Shown here piece after piece: positions 37,107-43,392 of a stretch of DNA of 64,000 nt (positions are counted from its first letter, which is position 1; the number at the start of each line of letters is the position of its first letter). The notes under the pieces were generated by a model. It did no database searches. It was not told where the DNA came from and worked only from the letters and a program-made list of their open reading frames with translations. A program made the translations under genes and the position numbers. This stretch comes from Mariniblastus sp964414815 (GTDB lineage: Bacteria > Planctomycetota > Planctomycetia > Pirellulales > Pirellulaceae): positions 1 through 64,000 of the forward strand of contig CAYPXY010000007.1 in NCBI GenBank assembly GCA_964414815.1, given 5' to 3'.

Positions 37107-37406
37107 CTATCGCCTCCTGCAACCGGAACACTTGCCACACACTGGACATTCGAAGTTTTCGAAGCCGTCAAATGTGGCGATTGCGACCAATGAAGCCGAA
37201 CAGTTGAACCGGCACGGCGGCAAGTCGCCTGAGCGCTCCAACGATGCCTTGATTCGTGGTTTGTGTGCTCTGACTTGATCGGCCAAGGCAGCCGTGATCC
37301 GTTCCGCCGGGCTTGCATACAACTTGCCGTCGCGGACGCTCAACTCGACTCCAAGCGATTCAGCCAGCAGGAAGGTTTCAAACAATTCGCGGTAGTTCTC
37401 AGTCAT
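37107..37406 (-). CDS. TubC-like docking domain with Cys-rich tail
   Basis: 99 residues overlapping the primase stop by 8 bp. Residues 8-55 (FETFLLAESLGVELSVRDGK, LYASPAERITAALADQVRAH) look like the TubC N-terminal docking domain seen next to primases in bacterial mobile elements. The C-terminal half has CRFNC and ECPVCGKCSGC, five to six cysteines that could bind zinc. It is probably a partner of the primase-helicase. Confidence 0.55.
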   Translation of the reverse strand: MTENYRELFETFLLAESLGVELSVRDGKLYASPAERITAALADQVRAHKPRIKASLERSGDLPPCRFNCSASLVAIATFDGFENFECPVCGKCSGCRRR

Positions 37407-39708
37407 CGAAACAGACCTCCAAATCGGCCTTGCTCCTAGCTGCGCCTAGCCGTCCGGTTAACTTTGTATGCGCTATAGGATTTATAGAATTAACAGGATG
37501 ACTGGTATCGACTGGTAGCGACCCCATTTTTTCCGATGTTTTTTCATCATCAGTCACAAGTCGAATGCCGTGGTAAATCACCTTATTTCGGAACTCTCCA
37601 GCCATTGATTTCTCTTTCTCGAACCGCTCAGCCATTGCCAACCCGAAAGCGGTTTTTGACCACTTCCCGCCATCCGACTGATAACGTTCAAAGAGGCTGC
37701 TGGCCGTTGCGATTGCGCCTGCCTCAACAACGCAGTTCTCAGCCAAGAACTCGCCCAATGTGTCACTATCGGCCCGATAGCCTGTTGTGGCCCGTCTGAC
37801 CGCATCCGGCTCGACGATGGCCTGCTGCGTCTGGTATCGCATCCAGCCAGCCAACAGCCAATTCAGAATGCCGCTTCCTTCCTCAGTCGCAAGAATGCCC
37901 GCGAAGTCGGGAACCGGTTTGACCTTTTTGGAAATATCAACCGTGAATGGAATGATCTTGATCCGTCGCCAGATCGCTTGATCCGTACCGGAGACTTTCG
38001 GCAAGTGATTCGTACTTAGCCAAAACGTATGGGTTCGTTTGAACGTCCAGAAGTCTTCCCGCATCCGCCGCGCGGTAACCAGAGCATCCCCAGTCAGTTC
38101 CTTGACTCGCGACTCTCGCAACCTCGATCCACGCTCCGGCTCGCTGATCGGTACAAACCGTTTTTGGTAGAGCATCGCCTTGTCGGTAGGATGACCTTCG
38201 TTGTCGCCGAGCAACAGGCTCTCATTCGCCAATGCCGCGTAGTCGCCAAGCAACTCGGCAACACAGTTCCAGACCGTAGACTTCCCATTGTTTCCCGAAC
38301 CGTAAGCAATCGGCAGCAATGCTAGTCCCACATCGCCAGATATGGAATAGCCCAAGAGCAACTGAACATACTCGACTAACGTCAGGTCGCCGTCAAAAAC
38401 TAACTCAAGCGTTTGCAACCATCGGGGACATTGTGCTGCCGGATCAAATGTAACCGGTGCTAGCTGTGTGATCCGGTCGCTTAGTGAATGTGTTCGTAGC
38501 GTGCCGGTGCGCAAGTCGATGGTGCCATTCTGGACATTCAGTAATAGCGGGTCGCTGTTGAGTTCTTCGATTTGACAAACTACTCGTTCATCGGATTCTG
38601 CCAACTTCAGGAATGCCGAAATTTTCGCGGCTTGGCTTGTGGCTCGAATAAACGATGCAACGGCTTTTACACCATCGTCACCTAGTTGACTCGCCAATCG
38701 GCCAAGTTCACCCCATAAACTATCGGCGTAGCGTTTGGCTCGTTGCTGTACCCCTATACCGCTATCATCCTTCCAGCGGCATCCATCCCATGAAAGCCAT
38801 TTGCCCCACGCCGGAACAAAAAGTAACTCAGAATGATATTTGTCAACGAATCGCTTTGAGTTTGCTAAATCTGTCCACCCGGATTGATCCTGCAAAGTAA
38901 ACAATCTGTCGTTTGTTGGCTCCCATTCGGAAGAGTCCTCGACTATCCGAAGTAGTTCGTCTTTTGTGCCGCCACCGGCCAGCCAATCCGAAACGTCGCC
39001 TTTGGGTGGTAGTCCCGGAAGCTCGATAACTTTGATCGAAGTCGCGACACCTGACAGCGATCGTGCCACCTGATCCGCGTGTTTCCCCCCGGCTTCATCG
39101 TTGTCGGGAAGTACAACAACATGTCGCCCGCGAAGGAATTCAGCATGTTCGGCTCGCCACTTCCCAGCGCCACCTGAATTGCACGTTGCAACCAATCCGA
39201 GTTTGGATAACGCCAGCGCGTCCTTTTCGCCTTCCACAACGAAAGCCGTTTCGTTCGGATGCTTGACGATCCGCGGCAAGAGAAACGGAACAACCCGGAT
39301 TCCCTTCACCTTCCAGTTCCAGCCGCCGTTATCGTCAGGTCGTCGTTGCCGGAAGTCTTTGGGTTCGAATCGGACAACCTGAAAAACAATCTTGTCGGCT
39401 TCGTCACGGTAATCGTATGTCGCCACGATTCGGCTTTTGCCTCTGGTGGCCTCGTCATTACGATTCGACCGCTCAGCCATCAAGTCGCGCAGTGACAGAC
39501 CGACAGCCTCACAGATTGCTTCTGCCTCGCAGGCAGCATGACAATACACCAACGCGCGCCCGTCAATGCCGGTCGAGATACTCAGACTCGGATTGCGGTC
39601 GTCGTGGGCCGGACAGCAGCACTGCCAGTGCTTATCGCTATCGGGCTGCGCGATCGGATTGTATCCATGCTCTCGTAATGCTTCCAATACTCGTTCGGTC
39701 GGAGTCAT
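37399..39708 (-). CDS. Primase-helicase (D5/P4 type)
   Basis: 769 residues from ATG 39708 (the frame opens at 39957, but 39708 overlaps the preceding stop as ATGA). It has an N-terminal zinc-binding primase segment (CCCPAHDD...YCHAAC, 30-60), Toprim-like motifs (FVVEGEKDALALSKLG near 156 and VVVLPDNDEAGGKHAD near 197), a D5_N region (about 320-450) and an SF3 helicase with Walker A GSGNNGKST (470-478), FWLSTNHLPKV and the Arg finger in WRRIKIIPF. It would unwind and prime the element's own origin, as P4 alpha or PICI Pri-Rep do. Confidence 0.9.
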   Translation of the reverse strand: MTPTERVLEALREHGYNPIAQPDSDKHWQCCCPAHDDRNPSLSISTGIDGRALVYCHAACEAEAICEAVGLSLRDLMAERSNRNDEATRGKSRIVATYDYRDEADKIVFQVVRFEPKDFRQRRPDDNGGWNWKVKGIRVVPFLLPRIVKHPNETAFVVEGEKDALALSKLGLVATCNSGGAGKWRAEHAEFLRGRHVVVLPDNDEAGGKHADQVARSLSGVATSIKVIELPGLPPKGDVSDWLAGGGTKDELLRIVEDSSEWEPTNDRLFTLQDQSGWTDLANSKRFVDKYHSELLFVPAWGKWLSWDGCRWKDDSGIGVQQRAKRYADSLWGELGRLASQLGDDGVKAVASFIRATSQAAKISAFLKLAESDERVVCQIEELNSDPLLLNVQNGTIDLRTGTLRTHSLSDRITQLAPVTFDPAAQCPRWLQTLELVFDGDLTLVEYVQLLLGYSISGDVGLALLPIAYGSGNNGKSTVWNCVAELLGDYAALANESLLLGDNEGHPTDKAMLYQKRFVPISEPERGSRLRESRVKELTGDALVTARRMREDFWTFKRTHTFWLSTNHLPKVSGTDQAIWRRIKIIPFTVDISKKVKPVPDFAGILATEEGSGILNWLLAGWMRYQTQQAIVEPDAVRRATTGYRADSDTLGEFLAENCVVEAGAIATASSLFERYQSDGGKWSKTAFGLAMAERFEKEKSMAGEFRNKVIYHGIRLVTDDEKTSEKMGSLPVDTSHPVNSINPIAHTKLTGRLGAARSKADLEVCFDD

Positions 39709-40106
39709 TGCTCGGCCTCCCGAACCAACCGCCAGCCGTTCTGATGCCGAACCGTGATCGGCGTCACCCGATGGCTTCCGATGAGTGTATCCAGCTTTTT
39801 TGGACTGACCAGCTCGTAGATTTGATCGACCGTGATGCCGCAAGAGACGGCTAGCGACTCGACTTCCGAAGGCGGAACGGCATATCGGCGAGGCCCCAGA
39901 TTGGGAACGCGCCGGAATCCGGGCACAGCTTGTTCGACACTGGATTGCGCTGCCCACTTGCGCAGCTTCTGAAGTTCGGCCTTGATGGCCGATTCAAGAG
40001 GCAAAAAGACCATCGCTTTTTCGACGGACGGCCCGCCAAGGATCAGCGAATCAAGAAATCGCCTTAGGGCTTCCTGCTTGCTTTCCAGACCGTTTTCAAC
40101 TATCAT
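39705..40106 (-). CDS. Unknown protein upstream of primase
   Basis: 133 residues. A helical N-terminus (ESKQEALRRFLDSLILGG), a region with KAELQKLRKWAAQSS, and a small domain VPNLGPRRYAVPPSEVESLA with ITVDQIYELVSPKKLDTL give it a DNA-binding look, but no family is recognised. Its stop overlaps the primase ATG (ATGA), so it is in the replication operon. Confidence 0.6.
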   Translation of the reverse strand: MIVENGLESKQEALRRFLDSLILGGPSVEKAMVFLPLESAIKAELQKLRKWAAQSSVEQAVPGFRRVPNLGPRRYAVPPSEVESLAVSCGITVDQIYELVSPKKLDTLIGSHRVTPITVRHQNGWRLVREAEQ

Positions 40107-40163
40107 TCGTTTACTCCTTTCCTTCGCCGGTATTGGCCGTCACGCCACCGGCATTTTTTATTC

Positions 40164-40451
40164 CTAGATGCCCATTTCTTCGAGTTCTTTTTCGGCGGCA
40201 TCAATCTGTCGTTGACGGGCTTTCGGCGTGGACGGACTTGATAGCTTCGATGTGCCGTTGATCTTCCCCAGAAAGGATTCAATCGCGTCTCGTGTGGTGA
40301 ATCTCTGACCACCGACCAGCCACGATTCCAGTTTGTGTCCCCGGGCGCCACGCTCAATCCAACGCCAGATTGTGGCAATGTGAGGCCGGGTCGGGATGAT
40401 GCTCGCGGCTTCCCTGAGCGGAATTAGTTCTTGATCCAGAATGGTTGACAT
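40164..40451 (-). CDS. DUF1580 HTH protein
   Basis: 95 residues with GGAG 11 bp before ATG 40451. LIPLREAASIIPTRPHIATI and WRWIERGARGHKLESWLVGG with TTRDAIESFL is the DUF1580 pattern, a helix-turn-helix family common in planctomycete mobile elements. It is the first gene of the replication operon, and a terminator lies immediately upstream. It probably acts as operon regulator or replication accessory protein. Confidence 0.8.
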   Translation of the reverse strand: MSTILDQELIPLREAASIIPTRPHIATIWRWIERGARGHKLESWLVGGQRFTTRDAIESFLGKINGTSKLSSPSTPKARQRQIDAAEKELEEMGI

Positions 40452-40463
40452 TTGCGATACTCC

Positions 40464-40496
40464 AATAAAAAACGCACCGAGTTAAATTCGATGCGT
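40464..40496 (-). terminator. Terminator or attenuator before DUF1580
   Basis: On the minus strand ACGCATCGA and TCGGTGCGT (9 pairs, one G-T) with a 7-nt loop are followed by TTTTTTATT. The T-run ends only about 13 bp before the DUF1580 ATG, which leaves no room for a promoter between them. Confidence 0.7.
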
Positions 40497-40543
40497 AAAA
40501 AATATGGGATCGCGAATGAATGTCGATAGTGTTTTTTGCTTAG

Positions 40544-40583
40544 GTTACGAAAAGTAACAAAAGGTAACTTCAAGTAACATCGG
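40544..40583. repeat. Four 10-bp GTAAC direct repeats
   Basis: Units GTTACGAAAA, GTAACAAAAG, GTAACTTCAA and GTAACATCGG start at 40544, 40554, 40564 and 40574, so each GTAAC (first GTTAC) recurs exactly every 10 bp. They overlap the end of the 221-residue gene and lie about 95-130 bp upstream of DUF1580. Replication-origin iterons or a multi-site operator are the likely readings. Confidence 0.65.
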
Positions 40584-41235
40584 CAGGCATTTCAATATGG
40601 TAGTGTGAGAGAAATTCCGGCTTGATGTAGATTGTCAGTTTGCTTGCCCTGATTTCATATTGTCCGCGCGTACCTTCCGGCCGTCGTACTTCAATACCTT
40701 TAGCCGCTTTTTCGCTCATATTTTTGCTCGTGAAATTGCAATGGCTCAAGGGGACCGTTATCCAGACGTCAGTGTGTTTGTGGACGGAATCCAGTTTAGC
40801 CTTCATCAGGTTAAGCTCTCCCTTCGTCTGCCTTACAGGCTCTAGCAATTCCAACCCGGTCAGGCTTAAAGAGGCAGCCAATAAACAGCAATTCTTGCAA
40901 TCTATGCCCAACCAGTTTCCCATTTTTGACACTTCAATCAGCGCGATTTCGACGTTTTTTTTTAGCTCGAAGTGATCGTCTAGTAGGGCACTCGCAGGTG
41001 CCAACAATTCAAAGGCGCGAGTGTCAAGAAACGAATCTCTAACTGAGTCGAATGCCCTTTGAAGCCTGCCTTCGTGAACGGCGAAATCAGCCGGAAGGAT
41101 AGCAAGAGCGCTTTGTAACCGGTCGATCAAATCCACAGCGATCTCAATTTGATGTTGACACGTGGAAGTGGGAAGTTGATTTGTGACAACAGAGAGTTCC
41201 TTGGCAAGCTGCTCAAAGTCGATGGTCTCATTCAT
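40570..41235 (-). CDS. Unknown element protein
   Basis: 221 residues with AAAGGA 8 bp before the ATG. It is mostly helical (for example FEQLAKELSVVTNQLPTS, ALAILPADFAVHEGRLQRAF), with two adjacent Cys (CKNCC, about 115) and a beta-rich C-terminus (YEIRASKLTIYIKPEFL). A TATAAT box on the minus strand at 41348-41353 and a leader hairpin (CCCGGC/GCCGGG, about 41262-41311) suggest its own regulated promoter. I do not recognise a family. Confidence 0.55.
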   Translation of the reverse strand: MNETIDFEQLAKELSVVTNQLPTSTCQHQIEIAVDLIDRLQSALAILPADFAVHEGRLQRAFDSVRDSFLDTRAFELLAPASALLDDHFELKKNVEIALIEVSKMGNWLGIDCKNCCLLAASLSLTGLELLEPVRQTKGELNLMKAKLDSVHKHTDVWITVPLSHCNFTSKNMSEKAAKGIEVRRPEGTRGQYEIRASKLTIYIKPEFLSHYHIEMPADVT

Positions 41236-41347
41236 GGATTCTTTTCCTTTATTTGATCGGGTGACTCCCCGGCTTGCAGGCGAAAAGATTTCCTGTTGGC
41301 CGGGTCGTCGATGCGGTAGCTACTCCGCGCCCGATTGTGTAGGTCAA

Positions 41348-41353
41348 ATTATA
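41348..41353 (-). promoter_or_regulatory. -10 box of the 221-residue gene
   Basis: Minus-strand TATAAT (TTTGATATAATTTG), about 113 bp upstream of the start. The long leader contains a hairpin (CCCGGC.../GCCGGG with CAGG/CCTG inside). Confidence 0.35.
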
Positions 41354-41400
41354 TCAAAGTTTTGGGGTCGCTCGCATGGCCTTCTTGGCTGGCTTATCGA

Positions 41401-41667
41401 TCACACAAACTCCTCAATTTGCAGTCGTTTCCCCCGGCGAATCGGCTGAGCGACTTTGTTTGTGTTGCCGTTGATAAATTTTTCAATCGCGGCCTCGGAG
41501 ACCCTCCAGCACTTGCGCACTGGACTCAAGCTGACATTGACCGCTTCGAGCTTGCCGGACGTGATCAGCGACGTCACCGACGCGGAGGAAATTGCCAGTC
41601 GCTCGGCAACTTGTTTGAGCTTCAAAAGTTGTGTTGGAGGCGTTGCTGCCGGGAAATCGTGGTTCAT
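41401..41667 (-). CDS. Excisionase/AlpA-like HTH protein
   Basis: 88 residues from ATG 41667 (AAGG upstream; the frame opens at 41742). LLKLKQVAERLAISSASVTS and LITSGKLEAVNVSLSPVRKC with WRVSEAAIEKFI is a MerR-like HTH_17 domain, as in excisionases and in AlpA, the master activator of many phage satellites. It follows the integrase gene on the same strand. Excision factor, transcriptional activator or both are plausible. Confidence 0.75.
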   Translation of the reverse strand: MNHDFPAATPPTQLLKLKQVAERLAISSASVTSLITSGKLEAVNVSLSPVRKCWRVSEAAIEKFINGNTNKVAQPIRRGKRLQIEEFV

Positions 41668-41717
41668 GGTTGGACCTTGCTCAACTGTGATTTGATCTTT
41701 GTTTGCAACGTGCTCAT
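41664..41717 (-). CDS. Possible 17-residue coupling peptide
   Basis: ATG 41717 overlaps the integrase stop (TGATG) and is preceded by GGAGGATCGG; its own stop overlaps the ATG of the excisionase-like gene (ATGA). The product, MSTLQTKIKSQLSKVQP, is probably a ribosome relay rather than a functional protein. Confidence 0.3.
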   Translation of the reverse strand: MSTLQTKIKSQLSKVQP

Positions 41718-42943
41718 CATCCGATCCTCCTCGCCACTTCAATCGCTTTCTCCAAATCCGCTTCGGCGTAAATCTGCGTCACGTCGGCCTTGCTGTGGCC
41801 AAGCGTGACCTGTGCCGCCTCCAGTCCGAACCGCTTGCGAATCTCAGTAGCGGCCGTGTGGCGAAGCTGATTCGGATGCCAGCGATGTTCGGATCGCCAT
41901 TTCTTGATCGCCTCCGGATCGGTCATGGTTTCAGGTGATGGAAACGCCGCGTCGCAGGCCCGCTGAATCGCTCGACGATAGCTGTCCGTCGTGTATTGCT
42001 CTCCCGGCTTCCACTTGGGAGAGCGTTTACGATTGCTTCCCGGCCGATTGCCGTGACTGATCGGGATGACTCGTTGGGCGTGCCGATCCTGTCGGCGCTT
42101 CCTCTCGCTGTCCAGCGGGCTGAAACAATGGGTTTGCTTGTCCCGAAGTAGGTACGGCCTTAGAACGTCCTGCCCCTGTGGACCGATGGCGACGATGCGG
42201 CTCCGTTCGTGATGCTCGGTCTTGTGTTCTGACGGTCGATATAGCCAGATGTCTCCGCTTATGTCCACATCGCACGGCCTGACGTTGCAGACTTCTGCCG
42301 GTCTCATTCCAGTCAACCGCTGGAGGCGCACCATGTCGGCCACCACGTTCGCCAATTTGGCCACGGTCGCATCGACAACCGCATCGGCCACCGGAAGAAC
42401 GGGTTGGGTTTCCCTCGCGTCAGTGCGGCCCTTGGAAAGCCCCCGCACGGTAGCCAGTGATTGATAGAGGATCGACGGAAGCAGTTCTTCTGACGCCCCC
42501 CATTTGAACAACTGTTTAATCGACGCGATGCGATCATTGACAGTTCGACGAGACAGGTCTTGCTGAACGAAAAGATGCTGGAGGGTCTTCAGCGCTTTGG
42601 GGCCAAATTCCCTGACCGACTTGCGTCCGTAATACTGCCTGAGCAGCCGGAAAGCCAGTTTGAAATTCTCCAGTGTTCCTGTGGATCGCCCGTTCTTGCG
42701 ATAGTGCTTTCTGGCCCATTTGAGAAAAGCCACGATCAACTCATTGATCGTGATCGATTGTTCGACCGGTTCAGCGGTCCGGCCACGGGCAAGCCATTCA
42801 GATACCAGCCGGTCGTACTCGACTTTGCTGGCCTTTGATCCATACGGCCCAAGGTAGTAATCAATGCCAGAAAGTGTAACAACCGCTTGTCCGCTGGCTC
42901 GGTGTTTGCGGTATTTGGGAACGACGTTCTTGAGTTTTGGCAT
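41717..42943 (-). CDS. Tyrosine recombinase integrase
   Basis: 408 residues from ATG 42943 (AAAGGG upstream; the frame opens through att at 43105). The N-terminus PKLKNVVPKYRKHRASGQAV and YYLGPYGSKAS is typical of planctomycete integrases, followed by a SAM-like core-binding domain (about 80-170). Catalytic residues visible are Arg in LTGMRPAEV, His/Arg in HPNQLRHTAA, the second His in LGHSKADVTQ, and Tyr in IYAEADLEKA. It integrates the element at the 3' end of tRNA-Val, 120 bp away. Confidence 0.92.
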   Translation of the reverse strand: MPKLKNVVPKYRKHRASGQAVVTLSGIDYYLGPYGSKASKVEYDRLVSEWLARGRTAEPVEQSITINELIVAFLKWARKHYRKNGRSTGTLENFKLAFRLLRQYYGRKSVREFGPKALKTLQHLFVQQDLSRRTVNDRIASIKQLFKWGASEELLPSILYQSLATVRGLSKGRTDARETQPVLPVADAVVDATVAKLANVVADMVRLQRLTGMRPAEVCNVRPCDVDISGDIWLYRPSEHKTEHHERSRIVAIGPQGQDVLRPYLLRDKQTHCFSPLDSERKRRQDRHAQRVIPISHGNRPGSNRKRSPKWKPGEQYTTDSYRRAIQRACDAAFPSPETMTDPEAIKKWRSEHRWHPNQLRHTAATEIRKRFGLEAAQVTLGHSKADVTQIYAEADLEKAIEVARRIG

Positions 42944-42964
42944 GTGCAGGCCCTTTCCGGTTTG

Positions 42965-42988
42965 CCAAAACGGTATGTACCGTTTTGG
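42965..42988. promoter_or_regulatory. Perfect palindrome upstream of int
   Basis: Arms CCAAAACGGTA and TACCGTTTTGG (11 bp each) around TG, located 22 bp before the integrase ATG and 73 bp inside attR. A near copy lies at the left end (30525-30548). Confidence 0.6.
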
Positions 42989-43061
42989 CGTGTTGGAAAC
43001 ATGCTGCACTTGCGACCTTCGCAAGGTGAATTTCGCTCGGAAATTCTCGGCGTTTTTATTA

Positions 43062-43105
43062 AATGGGCGATATTGGGCTTGAACCAACGACCTCCACGAT
43101 GTCAA
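43062..43105. repeat. attR: 44-bp direct repeat in tRNA-Val
   Basis: Identical to 30353-30396. It supplies the 3' half of the intact tRNA-Val, so integration leaves the tRNA functional. Confidence 0.93.
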
Positions 43106-43137
43106 CGTGGCGCTCTAGCCAACTGAGCTAACCGCCC
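43064..43137 (-). tRNA. tRNA-Val(GAC)
   Basis: 74 nt without CCA. Acceptor GGGCGGT pairs with ATCGCCC, discriminator A. D arm TAGCTCAGTTGGCTAGAGC, anticodon stem CCACG/CGTGG with loop TTGACAT giving anticodon GAC, T arm with GGTTCAAGCC. It is the integration target of the element; its own terminator now lies at 30303-30346. Confidence 0.93.
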
Positions 43138-43284
43138 TGGTTTTAGAATGCGATCCCCAGCTACTGCCTATGTTCTGCCGATGGGATCGGAACTCTGGCT
43201 GCCGATTATATCGGCAAAATTCGTTTCTGCCAAGCGGCAATTTGTCGAGTGAATACTCGGTTGGAGATATTCGCTCGGATATCT

Positions 43285-43305
43285 TATAATGACTGCCCTT
43301 ATAAT
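43285..43305 (+). promoter_or_regulatory. Duplicated -10 boxes upstream of thrS
   Basis: CTTATAATGACTGCC is directly followed by CTTATAATGACCGCC. The two TATAAT boxes (43285 and 43300) are 15 bp apart and about 90-105 bp upstream of thrS. Confidence 0.45.
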
Positions 43306-43392
43306 GACCGCCGCGAACCTGCAGAGGTTCGTTCCATTTCATCATTATCCAAACCAAACGCCTCACGGCGCGATTTACACGCCTTTTTTAAA

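Larger units (their letters stand above)
30353..43105. mobile_element. 12.7-kb integrative element, candidate phage satellite
   Basis: The element is bounded by a perfect 44-bp direct repeat, 30353-30396 and 43062-43105. The repeat is the 3' part of tRNA-Val, from the anticodon loop to the end. A tyrosine integrase is next to the tRNA-proximal end. The cargo comprises an excisionase/AlpA-like protein, DUF1580, a primase-helicase, a TerS-like protein, a tape-measure-like protein, small regulators and DUF5343. No capsid, portal, large terminase or lysis gene is present. That gene set fits a phage-inducible chromosomal island; a decayed prophage is the main alternative. Confidence 0.85.

Noticed and set aside
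30353..43105. Complete prophage
   Set aside because: No portal, major capsid, protease, large terminase, tail tube or lysis gene can be found, and there is no room for them.
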